The position numbers and the translations under genes are program-made. Below the pieces are notes generated by a model. That model was given only the letters and a program-made list of their open reading frames with translations. It searched no databases and was not told the DNA's origin. From Liolophura sinensis (lineage: Eukaryota > Mollusca > Polyplacophora > Chitonida > Chitonidae), in assembly GCF_032854445.1 (NCBI RefSeq), contig NC_088296.1:20757853-20821852 (forward strand): DNA of 64,000 bases, written 5' to 3'. Below are positions 45,334 through 55,930 of the stretch, in pieces; the first letter of the stretch is position 1; every line of letters begins with the position of its first letter.

Positions 45334-46465
45334 CTTACTTATAAGATTCAGGAAAGAGACGACTACACCCGTACCCTAAACTGACGATCAGATAAAAATT
45401 ATGATATGAATATGGCAATTGGCTTTTAATGTGCATATTCTAACAGATCATACCATTATTTCCATGCTGTGTCGCAGGTCTTTTTAGGGTCTACAAATAC
45501 CGACAGTATATGTTCATTATTAAAATCATCCCGTATAGAACGAGGTGATATAGTTGATATAGGGAAGACAGTGTGATTACTGGCAAATGTCTACACGTAA
45601 CAGATGAAATAGGGTTTTTTTTTGTCAATTTACCTGCGTTCGGGTTTTATTCTAACAGTTTATGTATAGGCTTAAAACGTAGCAAATTACACGCCACCAA
45701 GCAGAATTAGTTGATATACAGGGATGTTAATTGCAATTTGTAATAGTCACTGGCCTGGAAATACTCAAAGCTCTGTGTTGTCACCATATTTAACACACAG
45801 TATCCTTTAAACACTCCAAATGGACCAGGCCTCTGGTATGTTTAGTCAGTCAGCAGAGTTCTGGTTTATGCAGGAAATACAATATAATCAAGGTGTACAG
45901 TACAGAGAGCAGTGGCTACAGTGTGATAGGTGGTAAGTGGTCACACGTGAACATGTGAAGAATGGCCTCGTCTTCGACTTCGGACATATCCTTTCAGGCA
46001 TGTCGCTAAATAGGACGGACAAATTATCTTCGCCTTCCAAATGCTGAACTTTTGCTTCGTTGTTTCTGCCCTTCAGTTTCTGAACCATGTTACCGACCTT
46101 ACATGGGTGTTTTGGTATAATGCCTGACAATAGCCTCTCCAGCATGAACGTCCCTTGGAGTGAAAGAAAAAACCTAAATAAAGAACATATCAGATGTGTC
46201 CATCAACAGATGTGGAAAGCATATTAGCCTCTGATGGTCAAGGCTTGCGACAAATTTGATCCCTTGTGGACATAGAGTGATGCTGTGTATGGAGACCGGC
46301 CTTAGGCCCAGAAGAATTACCCATGTAACTGATGGAAAAACTAGATTTGTGCAGTGCTCCAAACTTTTTGAAACACACGATAAAATCTCTCCTGGACATG
46401 GAGAAATCTGCAGGATTTAGAATATTTTAAGAATTCTCGATAAATAATTTATATATATTTATTGA
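45334..46465. other. Intergenic; family C fragment near 45.9 kb
   Basis: A reversed family C stretch lies at about 45885-45960 (CACGTGTGACCACTTACCAC on the minus strand) and a weaker one at about 45545-45615. No gene is supported. Confidence 0.4.
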
Positions 46466-46696
46466 TGTATTTATTTGTTTACCTAATTTGTGTTTTACTC
46501 CGTGGTCAGGAATATTTTACGTATACTACGGTGGCCAGCAATATTATGGGAGAAAACCGGGCAGTGCGCGGGGAAAAACACGACCATTCACAGGTTGCTC
46601 GCAGATCTTTCCAATTAAAAGCGGAGATTTAGCCAGCTTGGACTATAACTTAAATCACATAAGGCCTCACAGGGCCCTGAGTCATTATGCTGACTT
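46466..46696 (-). mobile_element. SINE family A, diverged full-length copy
   Basis: Tail TTTATTTGTTTACC, GTGTTTTACTCCGTGGTCAG, body, and an eroded head region CACAGGGCCCTGAGTCATTA. Confidence 0.75.
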
Positions 46697-46854
46697 AAGT
46701 GGCTAGCTGATGAGGCAAGAATGTAACAAACACAAATGAAAACTCCATATCGTAATATATTGTCCAAAACAGCTCGCGTCCTAAGAACTGTCTTCCGAAC
46801 AACGTTAACAGCTTACGGGTGCCATCACTGATCATATTGCGGATAGTAACTGGA

Positions 46855-46975
46855 CCAGCTGGCGGGTATTTCCCGGAGCAACTGGCGGGTATTTCCCGGA
46901 GCAACTGCCGGGTATCATCGGAAAAGCTCGTGAGAAGTAACCAGACCGGGTATTTCCGGGAGCAACTGCCGGTAT
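46855..46975 (+). repeat. 23-bp repeat, about four units
   Basis: GGCGGGTATTTCCCGGAGCA plus ACT is repeated, with a diverged spacer before the last unit. It directly abuts the 39-bp array. Confidence 0.75.
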
Positions 46976-46978
46976 TTC

Positions 46979-47408
46979 TGTGAACTGTAGATTTGTTACA
47001 TATTATATGTCACTATCTGTGAACTGTAGATTTGTTAAATATTATATGCCACTATCTGTGAACTGTAGATTTGTTAAATATTATATGTCACTATCTGTGA
47101 ACTGTAGATTTGTTAAATATTATATGTCACTATCTGTGAACTGTAGATTTGTTAAATATTATATGCCACTATCTGTGAACTGTAGATTTGTTAAATATTA
47201 TATGTCACTATCTGTGAACTGTAGATTTGTTAAATATTATATGCCACTATCTGTGAACTGTAGATTTGTTAAATATTATATGTCACTATCTGTGAACTGT
47301 AGATTTGTTAAATATTATATGCCACTATCTGTGAACTGTAGATTTGTTAAATATTATATGTCACTATCTGTGAACTGTAGATTTGTTACATATTATATGT
47401 CACTATCT
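46979..47408 (+). repeat. 39-bp minisatellite, 11 units
   Basis: The unit is TGTGAACTGTAGATTTGTTA plus AATATTATATGYCACTATC. ATGTCAC and ATGCCAC variants largely alternate, a 78-bp higher-order pattern. The plus frame stays open (13-residue repeat NCRFVKYYMPLSV) and continues 135 codons beyond the array, but there is no recognised domain or splice evidence. Confidence 0.9.
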
Positions 47409-47477
47409 GAACTGTGCTTTTTTTGCACATTACATGTTCCTGTTTTTCGAGTACCTGGCAAAGGGATCGGTTTTTAT

Positions 47478-47532
47478 GGTTTCCTTCCCATAAAAGCTTG
47501 CCATCGTCGTAAAAGTGATATATTCAGTACAT
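47478..47532 (+). mobile_element. SINE family A, small 3' fragment
   Basis: GGTTTCCTTCCCATAAAAGC and CGTCGTAAAAGTGATATATT match the 3' body. The tail is missing. Confidence 0.5.
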
Positions 47533-47956
47533 GTGGTGAAGTGATCTTCATGATTGTTATTCTGTGTATACTTCCGGTGATTTTATCTTTTGTGGATATT
47601 ATTTCGTCATGTAGCATGGAGGATGTCGTTGACAGACTACAGGGAAATCTTCAGAGCAGGGCGTGTGCGGAGAAAATTCGTCAATGCCATCATATGGCCT
47701 GTTTGTTACGGTATATTTACTGTAACACACCAGTATTTATTACACTGAGAAAGGCCGCCAGCGAGCGAGAGATCGATGGGGGGGGGGGGGGTGTGGAGGT
47801 AGTTTATAGTTAAAGGAAGATGTCTCCTTTCACTCTCGCATATCTTAACCAACTCCCATTCAGGAGTCTTTTTTACAATCTCCTGGTGGTGTCTATTAGT
47901 ACACCTTCTAATAAAAACGTAGGGGATGAAGTTGGGCTCCTTGGCGTAAGTGGCTA
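47533..47956. other. No supported gene
   Basis: A G-run lies at 47779-47791. Nothing else is recognised. Confidence 0.35.
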
Positions 47957-48212
47957 GGCGCAGTATCCCGTCCAATCAACCTCCTCCCCATCTTCCGCAG
48001 TCATCGCCCAGATTTCTACCCCAACAAGCACAACGTCTTTCTCAACCCCCAGAACTACATCTTCAACCACCATACCTCCCGTTCCAACCATCACAGATTC
48101 CCCCAAACGACCCAAGCTCCCACCTAATTCACATCCAATCCCAGCCCAATGGCTTAATCAAACCCTGATGGAACGCTGTCCGCCAGCCGTCCCTCGAAAT
48201 CTACGCCCCATG
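47957..48212 (+). pseudogene. Ser/Thr/Pro-rich coding remnant
   Basis: About 84 codons stay open to a TAG at 48210 in a frame rich in Ser, Thr and Pro (QYPVQSTSSPSSAVIAQIST; PKRPKLPPNSHPIPAQWLNQ). The composition differs sharply from the AT-rich surroundings. There is no start codon or recognised domain. It may be the end of a lost exon or of a retroelement ORF1, since LINE debris follows 700 bp downstream. Confidence 0.3.
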
Positions 48213-48835
48213 TAGGGATCTTAAGGTTATACATATAAACCTGAAATAAAATAATCAGAAAAAAAGTGTTCACAAATATGTATGCATGAACTTGTAAACT
48301 AACCAATGCCTGTATTTGTTGCTACATATCGATGGTACAATTACTTTAAATAGTAAAGATCTTTGCAAAATGGAAAAGATGTACACATTTTTTCACATCT
48401 TTCTAACTATTCTGCCCAGGGGCGGGTGATCCAGGGTAAAGTGCTGATAAAAGAGGAAGTTGAAGGCCTCGTCAGGCTTGCACAATAATAAACCAGACAG
48501 TTGGACTGCTGTCATTGTTCTCCCAACATAGAGTGAACAAAAGCCGTCCTCAAAAATTCATCCCTTCCTTTTTAAACGGGCTCTACAGGGTGCAGCCGGG
48601 ATATTGAAAAACGTGAAAAAACTTAGATGCGGAGACATTCTCTGTGAATATTTCCGGCAAAATAATTCAAAAATTTACTTTAAATAAAATAACTTTAAAT
48701 AAAATATTTGATATCTAAGTTTGCATATCCCCTCTCCATTCCCTGGACGCCTCTCAGGGATGGTGATATAATTGACCTATGCGAGGACGAAATCCGCAGA
48801 GATGGGGACAAAGGATGGGGAGAGAGTTGCGGCCG
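48213..48835. other. Intergenic, nothing recognised
   Basis: No supported gene or repeat. Confidence 0.35.
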
Positions 48836-49500
48836 CGGCTGTCTCAGAATAGCGGGCCACTTCTCTTCGTCTTCCATCTTCATCTTCTATCTTTTCTGCA
48901 GAGGCCAGAGCTATACTCTTGGCCAAATCATATGTTCACGCTCAGAGGGCAGTGATGTACAGTGACTCGGTGTCTTGCCTTTTGCCAGCTGAGAATAATA
49001 AATTTAGGAATCCAATAATTCTCGAGATAATAGCCAAACATAGGAAACTAATTAAAAGAGGTAAAGACGTTATATTCTGCTAGATACCAAGTCATATTGG
49101 TATCCATGGAAACACAGCCGTAATCAGGAAAACGAAAGCTGTCCTGTATAAACCTTTATCTCGGGTGAAAATCCTCGTATACTGACGTGAAGTCTAATAT
49201 TCTTAAATATATTCGTCACCTTTAGCAGGATGAATGGGACTTGCAGGTCCATAATAAACTGCATGCTATTCATCTTGTAATTGGGTACAAATGGTTGAGA
49301 CATTGCCGATGTGGCGTTAGGCCATAATCATTCATTCATTCCTTGATCATTGGTAACAGCCTGGATAACTATCATGCGGCGATTGGTCTGTTCGGGTTCG
49401 TATCCATCAGTGTTTCAAAAGTATCGTCGTATGTGCTTGACTTGCTCCTAGACCAAATATCAAAATTCATTACAGAAAATAACAGGTGCTCTTAACACTG
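48836..49500 (+). pseudogene. Non-LTR retrotransposon RNase H domain, decayed
   Basis: Reading across frames gives LPSSSSIFSAEARAILLAKS, VMYSDSVSCLLPAENNKFRN, PIILEIIAKHRKLIKRGKDV and IPSHIGIHGN. That is the order of an RNase H domain found C-terminal in jockey-like LINEs (T/S-AE-A, SDS, W/x-PSHVGI-GN). An in-frame stop replaces the Trp before IPSH and further stops follow, so it is non-functional. No matching reverse transcriptase lies directly upstream. Confidence 0.7.
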
Positions 49501-49569
49501 AAATTCCAATACTTAGACTTGAAGATTTCATGTGTCTATTTTACATAGAGTTAGCCTCAAAGCCTCCTT

Positions 49570-51105
49570 CTAATATCTGGTGACGCAGAGCAAAACCTTG
49601 GCCCTCAGACTCTCCATGATAAATCACTTTCCTTTGTGCATTTAAATAGATCTGGTCTTAAGACCAGAATTGATTCCATTTTGCAGCTGTACTGGACTTT
49701 GACATAATTGCCTGTTGTCATTTAAGTGTTCATTGTTAAAACGGTACAACGGGACTTCAAAGGGCAAAACATGGCAGGAAATAACAGGATTGCTTAGAAA
49801 GCGGGTAAGCGGTATTGCGACCTCATCCGTCAGTCTGTCATTGATTCCTCATCCTTCGGCAAATCCGGACACCGATAACGTAGACGTTATGAGTAAATTT
49901 ATGCACAATCATTTGATCCAAGCTGCTGACAACACTATTCCTAATCGAATAGTATGAATCAACTCTTATTACAAAGCCTGGACCACTACCAAAATTAAAA
50001 ACAGAGATGAAAGAAAGGCATAAAATATTTAAAATATATCGTAAAAAGCGCACAGAAAATAATATAATAGCATACAAGAATAAACCGAATCAAATTTACT
50101 CACGAACAAAGAAGGCAAATCAGGGCTATAATGACAGAATTACAAAAAAAATATACTCCGGTGGAAGTTGTGCAAGTCTTTCTTTAAACAAAACAATTAT
50201 AATTTTAATTACATCTCGCCTCTCTCAGACATTCAGAAACAGAGCTTCTAATACGAACAAAATTAAAGGAGCAAACCTTCAATGAATACTTTTTTCTGTC
50301 CGGAGAATAAACGACCCAAATGTCGAGCCCCTCCCCCCCCCCCCCCCCCCCCGCACCTTCTTAATGACAACCTCCTAAACCTGTCCACAATAAGTACCGA
50401 AGTTTCTGGCATGCTGAATCTACTACATGTAAATTTGTTAGACACAAATAAAGCTGTAGGGCCAGACGGACTCAGTCCCAAGATCCTCCTGGAAGCCATG
50501 AACGAAATCGCTCCAGTACTGTCTCGCCTTTTCAACCTTTTCTTACAAATGAGTCTTTTCCCTTCCGTCTGCAAACAGGTCAATGTCACGTCCAATTTCA
50601 AGTCAGGAGATGCATCAAATGTCAAAAACTACAGACCAATTTCTTTGCTCAGATGTCTGTGGAAGGGTTTTTTAGCGTCTGGTTTTTACACCAGTTGTTG
50701 TTATCAAATCTTCGCAAAGAAGAGTGTGTTAGAGTAATTACAAGGTCTCACAAAAAGTGCCGCAACCAGATTACTGTGTGAAGAGTCCGATTTTCTTGAA
50801 CTAAGCCAACGTACTCGAATAAAGGGTCTGTTTTTCTTTCATAACATTATCCACGATCAGTCAGACTCTTCTCTTCTTCAGATTCTGCCCCAAACAGGCT
50901 CCTCGAGATACCAGTACACCGTCCGTTCCGGTAACAGTTAAACTTCCTATATGTGCAGAACCGCAGTTTTCAGCAAATCTTTCTTCCCCGCAACTACCAG
51001 AGACTGGAATACCATACCCGAACCGAGCAAGCAGATAACTGATCATAGTGAATTCAATCATTAAACGTCTCAAGTAATACTCAAAAGTCAAAAGCCCCCC
51101 AAGTT
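49570..51105 (+). pseudogene. CR1/L2-like LINE ORF2 remnant
   Basis: The pieces follow ORF2 order. A possible endonuclease start, LSFVHLNRSGLKTRIDSI, lies near 49635. A linker, MKERHKIFKIYRKKRTENNI and NQIYSRTKKANQGYNDRI, lies at 50007-50150. Reverse transcriptase fingers at 50440-50660 read DTNKAVGPDGLSPKILLEAM and FKSGDASNVKNYRPISLLRC. The C-terminal end at about 50740-51000 reads FFFHNIIHDQSDSS and AVFSKSFFPATTRDWNTIPE. Nearly all of the endonuclease and the catalytic palm of the reverse transcriptase are deleted; the fingers run almost directly into the C terminus. A poly-C tract lies at 50332-50352. Frameshifts and stops make it dead. Confidence 0.78.
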
Positions 51106-51550
51106 GGCATTACAGACAGTACACTTTCTGATACATGTTAATAGACGCTTACAAAATAGTCGAAATGGTCATTTGTTTAACAATTTTGTCTCTGATTCTC
51201 CTGAGGCGCTTCGGTAGAAACTGACGTCTTGTATGACGTCGGGTCTTCTTGTGTGACATAAAAAATGTTAAAGTTGACTGAATATATATTACGCAGTCAC
51301 TCTGCCTAAGCTCGATTGGAAGGTCATAAAACAAAATGTGTTTCTTTGTGACCTTACGGAGTCGGTGGTGGCGGGGGGGGGGGGGGTGCATGGGGAGTGT
51401 AATCGGTGAAGGAATCCTGACATTTTGCCTTTATATAAGTATTAAATATATAAATCGTTTGCAAAACATTGTCTGAAAATAAGAAAAGGTTATTACGATT
51501 TGGCCCTAAGACGAAAGGCCTTCCGAGAAAGCTAAACAACTTATTACTTT
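51106..51550. other. Intergenic with a G-tract
   Basis: A G-run lies at 51374-51386 on the plus strand. No gene or element is recognised. Confidence 0.35.
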
Positions 51551-51745
51551 CGATTTATTTATTTATTTGACGGGTTTTTTACGTCGTACTCAAGAAAATT
51601 TCCAGCAGTGTAGCCATGACCAGCCGCAAGCTGCAGTAAGACCTTCCTGCACACGACAGGAGAGGAAACCAGTATTAACTGGACTTGAGATCACAGCGAA
51701 TCGCGTTGGTGGGGGCTCCTTGTCATCACGTCGTGCTGCTACGTT
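51551..51745 (-). mobile_element. SINE family A, diverged
   Basis: GATTTATTTATTTATTTGAC, TTTTACGTCGTACTCAAGAA, then ACTGGACTTGAGATCACAGC. The middle of the body is deleted. Confidence 0.75.
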
Positions 51746-52269
51746 CAAGGCTGCGCACATACGGGAGCACAGTTGTAATAGAGCCTACAGGCTTTTCTGG
51801 CACATACACCCAGGTAAGTATGTCCCCGTGAATCTGAGTTTTAAACGATTTTCACCAGCCTGTAGCTGCCCCAAAAGTCTGCATAAAATTTGTATGAGTA
51901 ATACAGCAAAACCGTGACTGTACAAGCTCTCAAATTTTAAATAAAATGCTATAGACGTTGATAAAACAGATTTTTGAACTTGCATGTTTGGTGCTATGCC
52001 ACATTGTAATTACCCAGATTACATGTGTCCCCTCTATGTGTTCCCAGTATATGTCCATTGATATGTTTCAGCTTGGCCAGTATGAAGCTGGCAGCATACA
52101 GCAATGTTACGTAGGACACGTCAGTCAATATTTTTTCACATTTGCATTAATCAAAGTTTGATCATGTGCTATATGTCACTGAAATGCTGAGATGGTAAGT
52201 TGGATATGTTTTTTTTTCCCGTTAGCTACATTTACACGTGGGTTGCAAGAATGTACATTATCAGCAACT
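51746..52269. other. Intergenic, nothing recognised
   Basis: No supported gene or repeat. Confidence 0.4.
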
Positions 52270-52412
52270 GTCGCTGTGAGTCCAGTTCATGCTGTAACCT
52301 GCGGATAGTCGTTTCCCCCGGGCCCTGTACGGTTTCTTCCCACCATAATGCTGGCCGCAGTCGTATAAATGGAATATTCCTGAGTACGCGTAAAACACTG
52401 GCCACATAAAAA
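52270..52412 (+). mobile_element. SINE family A, internally deleted
   Basis: GCTGTGAGTCCAGTTCATGC joins directly to TAACCTGCGGATAGTCG; the 3' part GAGTACGCGTAAAACACTGG is present. Confidence 0.75.
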
Positions 52413-53030
52413 AGTAAATATCAGCACCTATGCCTTGATTTCCCGATGTTAGGTTAATTTTGTACAATATGATTGTTCAGAGGAAGGCACGCTTGGATTC
52501 TTAACCAGTTACACTAAGATCCAGGACCCTTTGACCTTGGTGGCAGGTGTTTTACGTGGGTTAAAAACGGTTTATGATAGTGCCAGTCGTTTCCCTAAAC
52601 AATGCAGCGCAAACCGCTATGTATTTCTCGACGTCGTGTACAGGCACAAAGATGGAAATCATTTCTTAATCCTACTCGCGTTTAATTACTAGAATTGTGC
52701 TAGATTTTATAATTTTAGGCAGAAAATAAAATCCAAGACGTTCTGAAAAAAAATCACTCTCCACATTATATAAACCCAGAGTACAATATGATTGTTATAT
52801 ACATATACATGCATGCTGTTAGCTTCTACCAGGTTTTCGAAATACAATTTTTTGCTGAAAAGGTTCAAAGCTGAAAGCAGATGTTGGCTTGAGATATAGG
52901 GTTTGTAATTATCTGATGTACCTGGAAGTGTAGACAGACCATAATTGACGTTCCATTTACTTACCAGGGAATGACTCCCTGGTATTGCCCTAAACCTGCA
53001 AGACCCAAAGATAATTCGCGTACCCTGAAA
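52413..53030. other. 3' flank of the gypsy remnant
   Basis: No integrase-like sequence or LTR was recognised here, although integrase would be expected after RNase H on the minus strand. Confidence 0.4.
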
Positions 53031-53039
53031 ACAGTCAAA

Positions 53040-53375
53040 TTCCTGATAAGGTATGGACCTCTTGCAACTAGATAGGAAATCGGTGCAGTATTTAGGAGTT
53101 ATTTTTCGTCTGTTACACTTTAGGGTTTTTTTTACCTCACCAGCAAACAGGCTTTTCAATGGTTTATTATCTGTATACACAAAAAAAGGAAGCTCCCCAC
53201 ACACATGGGTGCAGTTTCTGTAGGACATGTATCACAGCATCTTTTCCCATAACTGGCCAATTCAGCTGACTATTCCAGTGTACAGAATACATACTGAACG
53301 ACATTATCAATCCCTTTGTTCTCTTCTTGGACTAGAATCGTACCTACATCGTACTTGGATACATCTGTATGAAGT
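53040..53375 (-). pseudogene. Gypsy RNase H remnant
   Basis: LHTDVSKYDVGTILVQEE (first catalytic Asp region, usually HTDAS-x-G-x-GAVL) and, in another frame, FFVYTDNKPLKSLF (the TDNxPL block) are recognisable on the minus strand. They are separated by frameshifts and a stop. Confidence 0.75.
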
Positions 53376-53445
53376 TTGTAAGGCTTTAGTAAATTTAGGT
53401 AAGTTAGTACTATGTCACTGCAAAGGATGTCTTTCAGTTGTATGA

Positions 53446-53491
53446 TTGATTTATTTCTTTATTTGACTGGTGTTTTACGCCGTACTCAGGA
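53446..53491 (-). mobile_element. SINE family A, 3'-end fragment
   Basis: GATTTATTTCTTTATTTGAC and TGTTTTACGCCGTACTCAGG: only the terminal 45 bp remain, between the reverse transcriptase and RNase H parts of the gypsy copy. Confidence 0.7.
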
Positions 53492-54190
53492 AAACAAGGG
53501 GCTGAACGATATAAGCATAATTAGGTGTACATGCTGTATAATATAGACATCCCAGCAAGGAACGAATTTTACCCACAGTCATCGGAAGAGGCATATACTT
53601 GATAGCTTTCACTTTGTCTTCTTGAGGTGAGACGCCTTCGCCAAAAATGTGGGTAACTTCATAAAAATACAGAAAAAAACCCTGCAAAAACACATTTACC
53701 TCTCTTAAGCATCAAATTATACTCAGATAGGCGAGCAAAAACAAGGGACAAATGCGTTTCATGCTCGGTTATGTTTCTAAATAATGATATCGTCAGCAAC
53801 ACAAAGCCAAACTCACCGATAAACTTTTGAAAGATGTTGTTCATCGTTCTCTGAAAAATTGAGCCAGCGTTGCAAAAACCAAACGGCATTCTTGACCTTT
53901 GGACAAACCTTCACAGCCAATAAAAGCCGTTTTCTCGATATCGGCTTCATTTGCTGGAATTTGGCAATATCCTGATTTTAAATGTACCTTTGTAAGAACA
54001 GAAGCACCTCCCAAAGAATCAAAATATCATTATTTGATGGCAATGGGCAACTATCCTTCATAGTGATAGAGTTTCAATTCTCTGTAGTTAAGGCAGAAAC
54101 GCGTGGAGCCATCCTTCTTAGGAACCAAAGTGATGGGAGACGCCCATGGTGATGTTGATGGTCTAATTACTCCAGCCTCTCACTTCTCTC
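53492..54190 (-). pseudogene. Gypsy reverse transcriptase remnant
   Basis: In order on the minus strand: [112 protein letters not shown] and TVGKIRSLLGCLYY. The catalytic block survives only in a shifted frame as VADDIII. Several stops and shifts separate the blocks. Confidence 0.85.
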
Positions 54191-54506
54191 GGTACTGCTC
54201 TTTGCCGTTTCGTCTGGGGCATCCGGTATGCACGTTGTGTGATGGGCAGGTGATTTCCGGTGGGAATAGTGCATATGACGTTAGGACGTTTTCCTCCATT
54301 TCGACGTTTGCTGCAGTCTAAGACGTCCTAGTGCTGATTCAGCAGCTGATCAATGCATGGGTAGCCAGTGGTTCCTTTACTGTTGATACCAGGCCACGAG
54401 ATGTGGGGGGTTACAATCTGGTTCGTTTGGTAAACCACCTCAAATTCCTATGGAGGTAGACAAGTTGTTCTCTCCCCAAGTGTAGAGCATTTAACCACAG
54501 AATGAT

Positions 54507-54766
54507 TTTTTTTTTATTTATTAGATTGGTGTTTTACGCCGCAGTCAAGAATATTTCACTTATAACGTCGGCGGCCAGCATAATGGTGAGAGGAAATCGG
54601 GCAGAGCACGGGGAAAACCCACGGCCATCAACAGGTAGCTGGCAGACCTTCCCACATACGACCGGAGAGGAAGCCAGCATGAGCTGGACTTGAACACATA
54701 GCGACCGCATTGATGAGAGGCTCCTGTGTCAATACGCTGCGCTAGCGCGCTAACCAACGGAGCCTC
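54507..54766 (-). mobile_element. SINE family A inserted in the gypsy copy
   Basis: Tail and TTAGATTGGTGTTTTACGCC, complete body, and head GCGCTAACCAACGGAGCC. It separates the protease from the reverse transcriptase and is therefore younger than the gypsy insertion. Confidence 0.88.
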
Positions 54767-54767
54767 T

Positions 54768-55000
54768 AAGGGTACAATCAGGTACGACAACAGTTGCGAC
54801 AACAACGGGTATGAGAGAAGCATGCTCCAACTTCACCTCGGTTTGTCCAGGAACTGGAAACGGGGTGTCATTTAAAGTGTACATGGTTCTGCACTTACAT
54901 ATAGGACCACTGACCAACAGTTTTTCCCAGGCATCCTGTGTTATGAGCAAGATTGCTGCTCTAGTGTCTATCACAGCAGTTAACATTCTATGTTTAACAG
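54768..55000 (-). pseudogene. Gypsy aspartic protease remnant
   Basis: LTAVIDTRAAILLITQDAWE corresponds to the retropepsin active-site loop, where D-T/S-G-A has become D-T-R-A (54957-54968). The Gly-to-Arg change would abolish the usual geometry. The frame runs about 70 codons before the SINE junction. Confidence 0.7.
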
Positions 55001-55103
55001 GGCCAAGAACCTGCCAGGGGTTCTCCTCGGTCCCCGGCCGTTTTTCTGCTTATTTTCAAACCTCCTTCTGTTGTTATCGCTGCTTATTTGTGATTCGTTT
55101 TCA

Positions 55104-55145
55104 GCATTCAGATTTTACATGTCCCTTTCTGTTATAGTGAGAGCA
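55104..55145 (-). pseudogene. Gypsy zinc knuckle with a lost cysteine
   Basis: CSHYNRKGHVKSEC fits C-x2-C-x4-H-x4-C in length and placement, but Tyr stands where the second Cys should be. A stop follows at once. Confidence 0.65.
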
Positions 55146-55930
55146 TATCACAAACTTTTCTGGTCTCTTCGTGGCTGTCAGTTCGTTGAATGTTTCGCAG
55201 CTTGTTTCGAAATGTATTCACGATGCCTCTCCATGGCTTCGTTGGTCTTTTTGATTTCGTCCAGACATTGGAGAACTGGGTCACGAGCTGATCCAATTTC
55301 CATGGGCTTAGGTCATTCCATGCTCATAGTCTTGAAGAGTTTGTCTTGGCGTGTTTGTTCATCACTGCCTTACGAGACAGCGCATTGTTGTTTAAGGCCC
55401 GACTGTAAACTCGAAGAATCAACCTTCTAGAGCCGTTGGCGTGGATTTGGATATCATCTGCCTGATAGGTCACAGAACCCTCGATTGAAGGCACTGACCG
55501 ATTCGCCTGGTTTATGGCGTTTTTCTTCTAGTCTGCATTTGAACTCCGTGTCCTCATTTACCCACACGAACGCTGTTATTACATACCCCCCAGTATGTCA
55601 GACCAGGTTAAGGCTTGCCGCTCTTGCGTGGCAAGAAACTGCTTGATTTCCCTGTGTACACTACCTACAGACGTGCGTGATGCAATATAGGCCGCACAGC
55701 CTGAGGCGCCAGGTACTGGTTGTACCGCCATTTGACACTGGTCCAGCCACTCTCTCACCTCAGCTGGATTCAGCCCATCACGCCGTTGAATAGTCACGGG
55801 CAATCTCACGGGTCCTCTCTTTCTAACCTGCACCTCTAACCCTGTCACTCCATCTGCGATGGCTTGGAGTTCGTTTAACCTTTCTAATGACGCTTCCACC
55901 TTCCTTGATACGGCTGATGTTGTTCTTTTC
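55146..55930 (-). pseudogene. Gypsy gag-like region
   Basis: An open stretch of about 106 codons (55899-55579) begins with a helical segment (VEASLERLNELQAIADGVTG) and contains PAEVREWLDQCQMAV. Downstream frames with stops lead to the zinc knuckle. The gag assignment rests mainly on position; the sequence itself is not recognised. Confidence 0.5.

Larger units (their letters stand above)
53030..55930 (-). mobile_element. Decayed Ty3/gypsy LTR retrotransposon (internal region)
   Basis: On the minus strand the order is gag-like region, CCHC zinc knuckle, aspartic protease, reverse transcriptase and RNase H, the Ty3/gypsy order. Integrase and both LTRs were not found. Frameshifts, stops, a full SINE between protease and reverse transcriptase (54507-54766) and a SINE fragment between reverse transcriptase and RNase H (53446-53491) show it is an old, dead copy. 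The clade cannot be told from what remains. Confidence 0.8.
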
